Virus record (IMG/VR): IMGVR_UViG_3300047355_000338
Span: 1 to 37,744 of that record
Reading direction: 5' to 3' (one strand)
Source: a virus
Length of the DNA: 37,744 bases
This document shows, piece after piece, positions 1 through 7,947 of this stretch. The first letter of the stretch is position 1, and each line of letters starts with the position of its first letter. Position numbers and translations under genes: made by a program. The notes below the pieces were generated by a model. It searched no databases. It saw nothing but the letters and a program-made list of their open reading frames with translations, and was not told the DNA's origin.

Positions 1-1929
1 AGCTATACTACCTATGGCCGTCATTATTTCAGTTAAACCAACATCTTTATATTCTTGTAATGCTTTTCCTAATACAAATACCGCACCTGCCATTATTAAC
101 ATTGCAGCTGCTCCTTTAAGAACTGCACCCATATTTATTTTACCCATTGAACTTGTAGCATTGGCTGGACTTGGACTTACAGTTTTTGTAATAGAAGAAG
201 ATGTTGATTTTGACATTTTTTTGGCCAACATATCTTTGGCTTTTTTACCACCAAATCCTGCTGATATTTGTTTATCTGATAAAGATTTTTGAGCTTTTGT
301 TAATGCATTCGCCGTAAACAATTGTTTTACATAATCCTTTATTCCTTTTAATGCACCACCAACTGTTGTTCCCATTGCCTGAAAACCAAGGTTCATTTGT
401 CCTAAGGCAGTAATACCACCACCTAATGTTGAAATTAACCCACCTGATTTATTTACAGCAAAATTCAAAGCTTCTCCAACGAAACCAAATTCTACACCCA
501 TTATTTTACTAAGGTTGGCAGCTTTTTCTTGATTACTGGCCATCTTGGATAATTCTGCTACTGAAACGCCTAATAAATCAGCAGTTGCTTTCTTTTGGTA
601 ATAATCCATTTTATTAAATGCATTAACACCACCTAGTTGTCTTAATGTTTCTTTTGTAGCTCCCTCTATATCATTACTATACGCAAGTTCTCTTGCTTTG
701 TTTAAGTTTATATTTCTACCTAGTAAAGCTCCTAATTCTAATTCTTTAGTAATAGAGGATTCAAAATCTAATAAGTTTTCTGCAACTCCACTAAGTGTTT
801 TCATATTAACACCTAATTTTTGAGCATATCCAGCTGCTCTTAATATATTATCACCACCTTCTTCACCAAATAATGCAAATTCTTCAGCTGAAGCTGCTAA
901 ATCAGCCATAAGTTCTGATGGTATGATATTATTTTGTCTTGCAAACTCATTTGATGTTTTAATCATATCAGTTGCAACACTCGTAGAACCATTATTTAAT
1001 CTTGAGAATTGTCCAACTAAGGTAGCTGCTTCTGCACCACTTAGGCCTAATGTTTCTGACATTATACCTATGTTTGTTTTTAGAGCTAATGATGACCCTT
1101 CAGTACCTCCTAATTCAGATGATAATGTTTTTGCAGCTTCTGCAGAACCTTCAAAGAAAATCTCTAATAATGCCGTTTCTTGTGCAATACCACCAATTTG
1201 AAACATTGATGTTCCAAATTCTTTATTGAGTTTGCCTACTTTGCCAATAATAATACCCATTCCAGAGATAATACCACCTATTGCACCTACAATATTTCCA
1301 TATAGGGTTTTAGCTGTCATTAAAACTCCTTGAATGGATTTTTTCATTCCATCAATTACATCGTGTTGTTTTTGAATTAAGTCTTTTTGCTCACTTGACA
1401 TCTGAGAGTATTTGAATGCCAAATCATTTTGTTGTTTAAGTTGTTTTAGGTCTGCTTTTCCTAATTTTCCTTTAGCTTCAAGAATTCCAAATTCTTCGTT
1501 CCTTTTATTAATTAATGCTTCTCTTTGGTAATTATCTTCTGCACCTAATTGTGCTATATCTCTATTTATATCTGCAATTTTAAGAATCTGCTTTTGAGCA
1601 ATACTACCTGTTTTGGTTTTCTTTTCAATTAGTTTTAAATCTTGTAGCTGTAGGTTTGATAAATTATTATATATACTACCTAATGTTTTTAAAGATTTTT
1701 CTTCACTTCCAAGTGCATCTAATCTTGCTTGATTATTTGCTTTGATTTGTTTACCAGCCTCAACAATACGAGCATTTCTTTTTTCTTGTGCTTTTATACT
1801 TGCTTCACTTTGTTTTTGACCATCTTTTTCAGCTGCATTTATTCCCTTTTGAGCACGTTCAATTAAACCCTTAATTCTAAGAATTTCTTTTTGTATTCGT
1901 ACATTATCTTGTCCTGAAAATTCAGCCAT
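1..1929 (-). CDS. Tail tape measure-like protein (partial, C-terminus outside window)
   Basis: An unbroken frame begins at ATG 1929-1927 (AGGA about 9 nt upstream) and runs through all 643 codons to the left edge. Residues 1-200 are charged coiled coil (NVRIQKEILRIKGLIERAQK). A Gly-rich hydrophobic segment follows (NIVGAIGGIISGMGIIIGKV), then a helical central domain with LGLSGAEAATLVGQFSRLNN, SSITKELELGALLGRNINLN and ATADLLGVSVAELSKMASNQ. Near the edge another hydrophobic stretch appears (GAAAMLIMAGAVFVLGKAL). This mix of coiled coil, amphipathic helices and hydrophobic segments, placed after the tail tube and baseplate genes, fits a tail tape measure protein, which sets tail length and helps DNA entry. 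The total length cannot be seen. Confidence 0.8.
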   Translation of the reverse strand, partial: MAEFSGQDNVRIQKEILRIKGLIERAQKGINAAEKDGQKQSEASIKAQEKRNARIVEAGKQIKANNQARLDALGSEEKSLKTLGSIYNNLSNLQLQDLKLIEKKTKTGSIAQKQILKIADINRDIAQLGAEDNYQREALINKRNEEFGILEAKGKLGKADLKQLKQQNDLAFKYSQMSSEQKDLIQKQHDVIDGMKKSIQGVLMTAKTLYGNIVGAIGGIISGMGIIIGKVGKLNKEFGTSMFQIGGIAQETALLEIFFEGSAEAAKTLSSELGGTEGSSLALKTNIGIMSETLGLSGAEAATLVGQFSRLNNGSTSVATDMIKTSNEFARQNNIIPSELMADLAASAEEFALFGEEGGDNILRAAGYAQKLGVNMKTLSGVAENLLDFESSITKELELGALLGRNINLNKARELAYSNDIEGATKETLRQLGGVNAFNKMDYYQKKATADLLGVSVAELSKMASNQEKAANLSKIMGVEFGFVGEALNFAVNKSGGLISTLGGGITALGQMNLGFQAMGTTVGGALKGIKDYVKQLFTANALTKAQKSLSDKQISAGFGGKKAKDMLAKKMSKSTSSSITKTVSPSPANATSSMGKINMGAVLKGAAAMLIMAGAVFVLGKALQEYKDVGLTEIMTAIGSIA

Positions 1930-1942
1930 TGTATAATCCTAT

Positions 1943-2143
1943 CTACTTAGAGTATTTTTGAATAAGTTTATCTAGTTCTTGTCTTTCTTTTTCGATTTTT
2001 GCCATTCTATCTATCATAGGTTTTGGTAACCCTGCTTTTTTAGCTTTATCCAAATATCGTTTTGTGGTGTTAGTTTTTACACCATCAAAGAAATCACCAA
2101 TGAATTTACTTAATCCTTCGTGTATCATATTTTTTTTAGACAT
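1943..2143 (-). CDS. Small basic protein, unknown, before the tape measure gene
   Basis: The protein is 66 residues, basic and helical: MSKKNMIHEGLSKFIGDFFDG, RYLDKAKKAGLPKPMIDRMA and IEKERQELDKLIQKY. I do not recognise a named family; the 'KAGxP.P..MIDRMxKIEKE' layout recalls small unnamed proteins encoded beside baseplate genes in marine T4-like phages. It has a good ribosome binding site (AGGA), its own promoter-like box, and lies 13 nt before the tape measure start, suggesting a tail assembly accessory. Real coding is supported by tight packing and the start signal. Confidence 0.65.
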   Translation of the reverse strand: MSKKNMIHEGLSKFIGDFFDGVKTNTTKRYLDKAKKAGLPKPMIDRMAKIEKERQELDKLIQKYSK

Positions 2144-2168
2144 AGTGTTTTTCCTATATAATTGTTCT

Positions 2169-2181
2169 TATATAAATATAG
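2169..2181 (-). promoter_or_regulatory. Candidate late promoter before the tape measure genes
   Basis: The coding strand reads CTATATTTATATA, directly after the terminator and 25 nt before the 66-residue gene. Confidence 0.48.
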
Positions 2182-2184
2182 GGT

Positions 2185-2214
2185 AAAAAAAAAGTGAGGA
2201 ATTATTTCCTCACT
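2185..2214 (-). terminator. Intrinsic terminator after the gp51-like frame
   Basis: A 9-bp stem AGTGAGGAA / TTCCTCACT with a 4-nt loop is followed by nine Ts on the coding strand. The stem overlaps the last codons and stop of the gp51-like frame. Confidence 0.87.
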
Positions 2215-2468
2215 CTTACATTTGGTCCTTTAGAACCACCTTTTTTGTTAACTTTATCGTATTCTGCCTTTTCTTTTGTTTTGGCATCTAATAACTTTTT
2301 AAAGTAAAATCTTCTCCAATGGATTGGCATCGTATATACCTCACTCCAAGTGAATCCATTACCATAGTTAACCATTTCCCAAATTTGATTATGAAGTTGG
2401 ACACTATAATCATTCGGAAGGGTAAAAAAACCCAACCCCAAATGGGATATCAAGTGCCTCCGTTTCAC
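2202..2468 (-). CDS. gp51-like baseplate/tail assembly frame, probably reached by frameshift
   Basis: The open frame gives 88 residues if read from a GTG at 2468, but the recognisable part starts only after the overlap: LPNDYSVQLHNQIWEMVNYG, GFTWSEVYTMPIHWRRFYFK, then a charged tail (AKTKEKAEYDKVNKKGG). The 'IxxxxYxGxGFxxxxVYxMPxxxRxFY' pattern is that of small gp51-like/tail assembly proteins encoded beside the tape measure in T4-like phages. No in-frame ATG exists before Met32, the GTG has no ribosome binding site, and a TAA lies two codons before it. The frame is +1 (or -2) to the upstream gene, and both frames share the TTT-TTT of a T7 run at 2424-2430. So translation by frameshift from the gp26-like gene is more likely than independent initiation. 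The gene ends in a terminator hairpin. Confidence 0.7.
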   Translation of the reverse strand: MKRRHLISHLGLGFFTLPNDYSVQLHNQIWEMVNYGNGFTWSEVYTMPIHWRRFYFKKLLDAKTKEKAEYDKVNKKGGSKGPNVRVRK

Positions 2469-3171
2469 CAGTTATATCTGATGTAAATTCGTATTTCAAA
2501 TCTAAATCAGGGGATATTTCTTTTATATACTTTCTAAGAGCTCTGGAATCTCTTGCAAGTAAATTATTTTTTACCCATTTGTTAATAAATCCTCTATCAT
2601 CATTATCACCAACTTTTAGAATCATATATCTTAATCGAGTAGATACTTCTTGATTTACTTCTGATTTTGTTAATCGTTGAAGTGATGCTATTTCAGCATT
2701 TATATCTTTTTCATCTTTATGTGATAATAATTTGAAAACTATTTCTGTTTTTAAAGTAGGTAATGTAAAAGAATATGTATTATCTTTACTTACTAATTTA
2801 TCATCTATATCTTTAGTTTGTACTTTAGATAAATCAATATTTACTTTTTGTGTTTCTAATGTAAAAGGGTCGGTTACTTCTACTTGATAATCTGCACCAT
2901 ATCCTAAGATACGAGTTGCTAAAAGAATTGCGTTTTTATCACCAATTAATATATCACCTATATCAATTCCGTCATCTACAATAACAGATTCAAATAGCTT
3001 ATCGAGCACCACCCCCTTCCTTATCAAATTTTGTGATGAAAGTATATCCTCTTCTTTAGCGGTCATATACTTTATTTCAACACTACCCTTTGATAATGGG
3101 CTTGATTCTGGGTATGGTTTACCCTTAGATGGAAGGTCTATTACTTCCGTAGGAAAATCATATTTTGCCAT
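2410..3171 (-). CDS. 26: Baseplate hub protein, gp26-like
   Basis: The protein is 253 residues (T4 gp26 is 208). DLPSKGKPYPESSPLSKGSV and EIKYMTAKEEDILSSQNLIR are the conserved N-terminal signature of the T4-type baseplate protein family that includes gp26: a short beta start followed by 'MTxKEExIL'. Later it has DKNAILLATRILGYGADYQV and SRALRKYIKEISPDLDLKYE. gp26 takes part in baseplate hub assembly. The last 20 codons overlap another frame (stop at 2202) that encodes a gp51-like domain, and a T7 run lies four codons before the TGA stop, so part of the product may be extended by frameshifting to about 322 residues. Confidence 0.78.
   Translation of the reverse strand: MAKYDFPTEVIDLPSKGKPYPESSPLSKGSVEIKYMTAKEEDILSSQNLIRKGVVLDKLFESVIVDDGIDIGDILIGDKNAILLATRILGYGADYQVEVTDPFTLETQKVNIDLSKVQTKDIDDKLVSKDNTYSFTLPTLKTEIVFKLLSHKDEKDINAEIASLQRLTKSEVNQEVSTRLRYMILKVGDNDDRGFINKWVKNNLLARDSRALRKYIKEISPDLDLKYEFTSDITGETEALDIPFGVGFFYPSE
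2423..2433 (-). other. Candidate programmed frameshift site (GGGTTTTTTTA)
   Basis: The coding strand reads GGGTTTTTTTACCC. In the gp26-like frame codons are GGG-TTT-TTT-TAC; in the gp51-like frame GGT-TTT-TTT-ACC. A +1 or -2 slip on the T run re-pairs tRNA-Phe perfectly. The flanking GGGT/ACCC could also form a small hairpin around the Ts. Confidence 0.55.
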
Positions 3172-3193
3172 AACTTTTAATTTAATTTGTTCG

Positions 3194-3206
3194 TATATAA
3201 ATATAT
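3194..3206 (-). promoter_or_regulatory. Candidate late promoter for the baseplate genes
   Basis: The coding strand reads ATATATTTATATA, 22 nt before the gp26-like start and directly after the terminator, consistent with a new transcription unit starting here. Confidence 0.45.
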
Positions 3207-3234
3207 AACTTTTAAAAATTTAGAAATTAGGCAT

Positions 3235-3263
3235 AAAAAAAGTTCTCACTAAGAGAACTTTTT
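3235..3263 (-). terminator. Intrinsic terminator after the tail tube gene
   Basis: The coding strand forms AAAAAGTTCTC / GAGAACTTTTT around a TTAGT loop, followed by a T tract. The stem is A/T-extended on both sides, so it could also work for transcription from the other strand. A lone AT box (3267-3277, CATATTTATAA) lies between the tube stop codon and this hairpin. Confidence 0.85.
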
Positions 3264-3289
3264 CGTTTTATAAATATGTGGGAGTAGTA

Positions 3290-3781
3290 TTAGTATTCTA
3301 AAATAGCATAATCATAAGATAATGTTAAACTAATTTCGACTGGGTCAGTTGAGTTTGACCAATCTAAATCATTAAACACTGCGTTATTGATAAATGCACC
3401 TTTTAGAGTCCATTGTTCAATCTTATCACCAACAGGTCCTAATAGGTAACATTGGATATCTTTTTTATAGAAATCTGCATATCCATCTCTACCTGTAATA
3501 GATTCGTGAGATGTTCTCACCCATTCCATTACTGCTTGAGCTCCTGAGGGAACGATTGGGTCATATAGAGTAATCTCTACATCTTGCCATTCACCTTTTC
3601 CTTTAAGTTTTCTTTTAACGTTAATGTGGTCAAGGGTAACAGTTTCAAATTGAATTGAAGGTCTGTTTGCTGTTTTTATAAGATATGAAGGGATACCATC
3701 GATTTCCATGATGAATCTATTCTTCATCTTCGGTTCGAAGTTGGTATAAAACATATCGTTAAATTCTAATACTTCTGCCAT
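3290..3781 (-). CDS. 19: Tail tube protein, gp19-like
   Basis: The protein is 163 residues, exactly the length of T4 gp19. Conserved tube features are present: KMKNRFIMEIDGIPSYLIKT, ANRPSIQFETVTLDHINVKRKLKGKG, the EWQDVEITLYDPIVPSGAQA stretch, and WTLKGAFINNAVFNDLDWSN followed by the final VEISLTLSYDYAI strand. It forms the rigid inner tube through which DNA passes. It directly follows the sheath gene as in T4 and ends before a strong terminator. AGGAG precedes its ATG. The identification is confident. Confidence 0.95.
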   Translation of the reverse strand: MAEVLEFNDMFYTNFEPKMKNRFIMEIDGIPSYLIKTANRPSIQFETVTLDHINVKRKLKGKGEWQDVEITLYDPIVPSGAQAVMEWVRTSHESITGRDGYADFYKKDIQCYLLGPVGDKIEQWTLKGAFINNAVFNDLDWSNSTDPVEISLTLSYDYAILEY

Positions 3782-3807
3782 TTTGTTTTCTCCTAATTAT
3801 ATTCTAC

Positions 3808-3818
3808 TATAAATATAG
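3808..3818 (-). promoter_or_regulatory. Candidate late promoter for the tail tube gene
   Basis: The coding strand reads CTATATTTATA, 26 nt before the tail tube start codon, in the 58-nt gap after the sheath gene. It would allow extra transcription of the tube gene. Confidence 0.45.
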
Positions 3819-3839
3819 TTCTTTTTTATTTTTAATTAA

Positions 3840-6185
3840 TTATGCCGAGAATGATGCCCCTGTCGGTAAGATGTTGAAGTCTAACACGATGAATTCAGCA
3901 GTTTTTGTTGGTTGTAGGAAAATCTGTCCAGCCAATATGTTTCTGTCAATTACATCAGGTGTGTTATTACTCTCATCCATCACCACTCTAAATGCATACA
4001 ATCCTTGTCTTTGTTGTATTCCTTCTAAATAAGGATTCACAGTATTTAAGAACTTACCTCTTGTTTGAGATGTATTTTGTTCAAATACTAAGTATCTTGA
4101 AGTTGAAGCAATATATTTCTTAACTCTAATCATCAATCTTCTTACATTGATTCTATCAAGTGCAGATGCTTTATCTTGTAAAGTTTTCTGTCCAAATGCA
4201 ACAATACCTTCTCCAGGGAACTGAGCGATTGGATTAATCTTTCCTTCATATAAAGTATCTCTTTCAGAATGTGTTAATCTGTTTAATACAGATACCGCAC
4301 CTACGATACCACCTCTATTTAAACCAGCTGGTGCAAACCACTCAGCAGCAACCGCATCGTTTGAAGCGTAAATTCCTGGCATCAATACTGATGGTGGAAT
4401 TGTTGTTAGTTTATTTGTTCTTGAATCTATTGTTTTAACCCATGGGTAGTAAGTACCTACATAGTTAGAATCAACCGATTCACCTTGTGAAATTGCATCT
4501 GCGATAGTATCTCCACCATCTGTTACATCACCAATGAAGAATGCATCTTCTCTAGCTTCTACCATATCAGTTACTTTATCAAATACATAAGAGTGTAATC
4601 TTCTTACAACACCAGGTACAGATACCAAGTTGATATCAAAATCATCTGGATTAGATACTGCGTTGATTGCTTTTACATATGCAACTGAACCTTTAGCGGT
4701 TGAAGTAGATAAATCAAATCCTTGTGAGTTTCCAGCACCCCAATCAGAATCACCATATTTAGCTGATTTGATTGTTGGTGATACTCCATCGAATCCACCT
4801 TGGAAACCTACTATAAATTGTCTTTTATTAACATCAGTTGAATTAGAACCAGTAAGTTCATATCCAAATGCTTTAGTTCCACCTTGTATAGTTACAGTAC
4901 CATCAAATGCAAATACTGTGTTTCCACCTTGTGTTGCTGATGTTGGTATTGGTGATAAGTAATTGTTGTTATCTATTTTTATAACAGCTGTATCTAAATC
5001 TATACCACTATATTGTACTGATTTAGAAGATGTGTTTTCATCTGAACCAGTTGAGAAGATAGCTGATGGTACAATAGATTCACCATATCCATGAGAACCA
5101 ATATCTCCAACAAAAATTGGGTTATAATATTTTTCATGTCCGAATGGTCCAGCAATGATTGGGAATGAACCTTCATCAGAACATTCTACTCTAATAAACT
5201 TAGAATTGTTTTGGTAATCACCATTCATTGTTTGTTTACCATTTGCATCAATAGTAATATTCATATCACCAATTCTTTTCTTAATGTAGTTTGGTGATGC
5301 AGGGTCTAAATTAACATTATTAAATGTTTCTAATACACTTGGTCTCTTATTAGTATCAGAGAATCCTCTTACACCAATTGAGAAAGTAGAATAATCAGTT
5401 GCATTTGATGAACCAGCCGCTTTAACATTGAATATTATAATTTTGTATTCTTTATTATAATTAGAACCATCACCGATAGTGTGGAATCTAAATAAATCAT
5501 GTCTTTCACCAGAAATCAATTGAGATTTTATATATGGTGTTGATGCATTTAGAATATCTTGTGTAAATGCTTGGTCACCTAAAGTAATTAACTCAGTTGA
5601 ACCACTAGCAATATCTAAATTGTTTTCTGTTGCAGAATTTTCAAAGTAGTTGTATGCATATACTGTTTTTGAACCTCTTGGGTTACTTCCAAATACATCT
5701 CCTATATCATTTCCATTTGCTGGATTAGTTGATGCGGATATTGCACTTGAACCACTTATTGTGATATTAAATTCCGTACCAACACTTCCTGTATCAGCAA
5801 TTGTTAATGTTGAACCTGCATTTGATGTTCCATCTCCATTATGAGTTTGGAATATTGTTGATATTAAGTTAACCGATGAACCACTACTTATTACAGCTTG
5901 AGGTCCTAGTTCTGTATATCCACCCTGATTACCTACACGAACAATAGTTACTGTTCCTGCATCTCTCAGGTAGTTTTGTACGGTATATCCTGTATAGTAT
6001 TCTCCATTAGGTGTACCGAATATTTCTTCGAATTCTGATTGTGTATTAACAACGGTTGGTACAAAAGCAGGTCCTTTATGGAAAGGTCCAATTATTGCTG
6101 CTCCAATTTGTCCAACTCCTTGTGATATGAAAGAAAGGTCATTTTCTCTCGTAAATACACCAGGTGATACAATTTTTTCTGCCAT
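3840..6185 (-). CDS. 18: Tail sheath protein, gp18-like
   Basis: The protein is 781 residues. It starts MAEKIVSPGVFTRENDLSF, the typical sheath N-terminus ('SPGVxxxExD'), followed by GAAIIGPFHKGPAFVPTVVN. The C-terminal third holds the conserved sheath core: RLTHSERDTLYEGKINPIAQ, ALDRINVRRLMIRVKKYI, SRYLVFEQNTSQTRGKF, NILAGQIFLQPTKTAEFIVL and a final FNILPTGASF. Sheath subunits form the contractile tube around the gp19 tail tube. T4 gp18 is 659 residues; the extra length is in the variable surface domains in the middle (about residues 120-480). AAGGAG lies 8 nt before the ATG. The tail tube gene follows after 58 nt. Confidence 0.95.
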   Translation of the reverse strand: MAEKIVSPGVFTRENDLSFISQGVGQIGAAIIGPFHKGPAFVPTVVNTQSEFEEIFGTPNGEYYTGYTVQNYLRDAGTVTIVRVGNQGGYTELGPQAVISSGSSVNLISTIFQTHNGDGTSNAGSTLTIADTGSVGTEFNITISGSSAISASTNPANGNDIGDVFGSNPRGSKTVYAYNYFENSATENNLDIASGSTELITLGDQAFTQDILNASTPYIKSQLISGERHDLFRFHTIGDGSNYNKEYKIIIFNVKAAGSSNATDYSTFSIGVRGFSDTNKRPSVLETFNNVNLDPASPNYIKKRIGDMNITIDANGKQTMNGDYQNNSKFIRVECSDEGSFPIIAGPFGHEKYYNPIFVGDIGSHGYGESIVPSAIFSTGSDENTSSKSVQYSGIDLDTAVIKIDNNNYLSPIPTSATQGGNTVFAFDGTVTIQGGTKAFGYELTGSNSTDVNKRQFIVGFQGGFDGVSPTIKSAKYGDSDWGAGNSQGFDLSTSTAKGSVAYVKAINAVSNPDDFDINLVSVPGVVRRLHSYVFDKVTDMVEAREDAFFIGDVTDGGDTIADAISQGESVDSNYVGTYYPWVKTIDSRTNKLTTIPPSVLMPGIYASNDAVAAEWFAPAGLNRGGIVGAVSVLNRLTHSERDTLYEGKINPIAQFPGEGIVAFGQKTLQDKASALDRINVRRLMIRVKKYIASTSRYLVFEQNTSQTRGKFLNTVNPYLEGIQQRQGLYAFRVVMDESNNTPDVIDRNILAGQIFLQPTKTAEFIVLDFNILPTGASFSA

Positions 6186-6224
6186 TTTTATTACTCCTTG
6201 TTATGTTTTTGTATAATAATACTC

Positions 6225-6237
6225 TTATATAAGTATA
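6225..6237 (-). promoter_or_regulatory. Candidate late promoter for the tail sheath gene
   Basis: The coding strand reads TATACTTATATAA, one of three identical copies in the window, 39 nt before the sheath start codon. A TATTATTATAC stretch lies between it and the AAGGAG site. Confidence 0.5.
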
Positions 6238-6255
6238 AATAACTTTTTCTAAAGG

Positions 6256-6555
6256 TTAGTTTTTAACTTCTTTAGATTTAGTTTCTTCTTTTTCTATTGG
6301 TGTAAACTCATTAGTATTTGGGTCATAGTTTCCATCTCCATACTTTTCATTTAAACCAGCAAATATTTGCTTTTCTTTTTCTACTAGTTCTTGATGTTGA
6401 TTAAGTAAATCACTTTCTACTTTTTCAACTTCATCAATTCTTCTTTTCTTTTCAACCGAAAGTTGGCCTAATCTTGTAAAAATTGATGCAACTTCTTGTT
6501 TTAAGTTATCTATTTCAATAACTTCATCTTTTGTAAACTTTATTTTTTTTGCCAT
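6256..6555 (-). CDS. Small coiled-coil protein of the tail module
   Basis: The protein is 99 residues. Residues 8-70 form a long charged coiled coil (EVIEIDNLKQEVASIFTRLG, ELVEKEKQIFAGLNEKYG). It then has GDGNYDPNTNEFTP and a charged tail. Small proteins of this layout, a coiled coil followed by 'YGxGxxDxxxxxFTP', are in my memory common and unnamed in marine T4-like phages near structural genes. It lies between the fibre block and the tail sheath gene with its own promoter-like box. A tail assembly or structural accessory role is possible; no function is established from the sequence. Confidence 0.7.
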   Translation of the reverse strand: MAKKIKFTKDEVIEIDNLKQEVASIFTRLGQLSVEKKRRIDEVEKVESDLLNQHQELVEKEKQIFAGLNEKYGDGNYDPNTNEFTPIEKEETKSKEVKN

Positions 6556-6588
6556 TTTGATATATTTAATTTAATAATCTTTAGTGTA

Positions 6589-6601
6589 TATATAAATATA
6601 C
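6589..6601 (-). promoter_or_regulatory. Candidate late promoter before the coiled-coil gene
   Basis: The coding strand reads GTATATTTATATA, 33 nt before the start of the 99-residue gene, in a 72-nt gap after the Hint-domain gene. Confidence 0.42.
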
Positions 6602-6627
6602 ATTTTTTTTCAAAACAATATTAATTA

Positions 6628-7935
6628 TTATAATGTTACACTAATAGATGAATTACTTCCACCAATAGTTGTCCAACCTGACCTTAATCCAGATTGTATA
6701 TTTCTAACTCTTGCATAATATGTTCCAGCTGTAACTGCTCCACCTGCAAGTTGTATGTTTGATGCATTCCAATTTGTTTCATTTATAACAGGTGATGAAA
6801 AATCAGAATTATTATCTACTTGTACATCATATCCTGTAATACCACCAGAATCAGTATCAGGTGTTCCACCACTCCATGATAAGTTTGGATGTGAGTATGA
6901 TACACTTGTTGGTGCAGTTGGCCCATCAAAATCTGTATGTGAATTAGTTCCTTTGTTGTGAGTTATATATCCATTAGCTATATAGGTATCTGTATTTGAT
7001 ACATCTAATGATACAATCTCTACATCTTCTTCAATAATTTCAATTGATGAAATAGAAACTTGTTCTACTTCACTACCATTACCTTTTATTAAAATATCTC
7101 CTTCACTTAATAAGTGAGCTCTTTTAAATCTATAATCACTTCCATCTAATACTAAGAATGGATGTTCTGATGTACATTTTACATCTCCATTATTTATATC
7201 ATAATATTTACTTGCAAATGAGAAAACTACATTTTCAACTTCAACTTCTCTTTCAAATTGTCCAAGTTCACTTGTATTCCAATTCATATATTCAGCATCA
7301 CCGAAATTACTTAACTCATTTAATGAATATCCTTGTAATTTCATTCCTTCTTCAGCTTCACCTATTTCTATTGATGTTCCATCTGCCAATTTAATTGGTG
7401 TATCTGATGTTAAACATAATCCTGTTGTGTTACCATCGTAAGTATCTATTGAATAAACTGTTTTATCTTTATTTACACCATATCCATCACTACTACCTAT
7501 ATGGTCATTATAACCATCAGCAAAATTACCTCTAATAGTATGTGTTACTGCTCCATCTAAAATTCCATCTGAGTTATCCATTGCAGATACATCAAATGTT
7601 GCAGATAATCCACTATTAGTATTTATTGCTATTTTACTTCCAGCTGGTACTGACCAAGTTACATTTCCACTATAAGAACCATTTTTTGATGCAAAGTTTG
7701 AACCTGCACCTGTTGTTCCTATTGTATATGTTTCTGTTGTTGATTCTATAGCATATGTAAATCCACTCATTGAATCAATGGAATCTACGGCGAATGTAGA
7801 TAATCCTACATTATCACCTGATGATGGTGAGCCTCCTTTAATAGTACCTAGTGATACGTTTGCATCTTGTGTTACTCCATTAGCACCTGCTAAATCGTTT
7901 AATGAAAGGGTATCTCCTGAGCTTAGTGTTGGCAT
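6628..7935 (-). CDS. Virion/fibre protein with embedded intein-like Hint domain and C-terminal FN3-like domain
   Basis: The protein is 435 residues. Residues 1-173 are a beta-rich S/G/T/N domain (SGDTLSLNDLAGANGV, SVPAGSKIAINTNSG). Residues 174-327 are a Hint domain: C174 in CLTSDTPIKLADGT (block A), C254-T255-S256-E257-H258 in block B (TxxH), SLDVSNTDTYIANGY and H326-N327 at the end (blocks F/G). Residues 328-435 look like a fibronectin-III domain (PTAPTSVSYSHPNLSWSGGT, GTYYARVRNIQSG). The Hint part is about 154 residues with no homing endonuclease. The residue after the terminal Asn is Lys, not Cys/Ser/Thr, so canonical splicing is not expected; cleavage as in bacterial intein-like domains is. 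AGGAG precedes the ATG. It is the last gene of the fibre block. Confidence 0.82.
   Translation of the reverse strand: MPTLSSGDTLSLNDLAGANGVTQDANVSLGTIKGGSPSSGDNVGLSTFAVDSIDSMSGFTYAIESTTETYTIGTTGAGSNFASKNGSYSGNVTWSVPAGSKIAINTNSGLSATFDVSAMDNSDGILDGAVTHTIRGNFADGYNDHIGSSDGYGVNKDKTVYSIDTYDGNTTGLCLTSDTPIKLADGTSIEIGEAEEGMKLQGYSLNELSNFGDAEYMNWNTSELGQFEREVEVENVVFSFASKYYDINNGDVKCTSEHPFLVLDGSDYRFKRAHLLSEGDILIKGNGSEVEQVSISSIEIIEEDVEIVSLDVSNTDTYIANGYITHNKGTNSHTDFDGPTAPTSVSYSHPNLSWSGGTPDTDSGGITGYDVQVDNNSDFSSPVINETNWNASNIQLAGGAVTAGTYYARVRNIQSGLRSGWTTIGGSNSSISVTL
6955..7416 (-). other. Hint (intein-like) domain coding segment
   Basis: This spans codons 174 (Cys) to 327 (Asn) of the 435-residue protein. Catalytic positions Cys1, TxxH and His-Asn are all intact, while the +1 residue is Lys. 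Expected products, if active, are an N-terminal piece of 173 residues, the Hint domain, and a C-terminal FN3-like piece of 108 residues. Activity is inferred from motifs only. Confidence 0.78.
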
Positions 7936-7947
7936 AATTGTTTTCTC

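Noticed and set aside
14-1201. Plus-strand frames opposite the tape measure gene
   Set aside because: The minus frame is open for all 643 codons with good protein character; the plus frames are short shadows.
2410-2468. Independent start of the gp51-like frame at GTG 2468
   Set aside because: No ribosome binding site lies before it. The GGAGG at 2454-2458 is downstream of the GTG and badly spaced for the TTG codons that follow. Frameshift from the overlapping gene fits better, though weak internal initiation is not excluded.
3267-3277. AT box between the tail tube stop codon and its terminator taken as a promoter
   Set aside because: A promoter here would be followed at once by a terminator; it is more likely a chance or relic copy and was not listed as a separate promoter.
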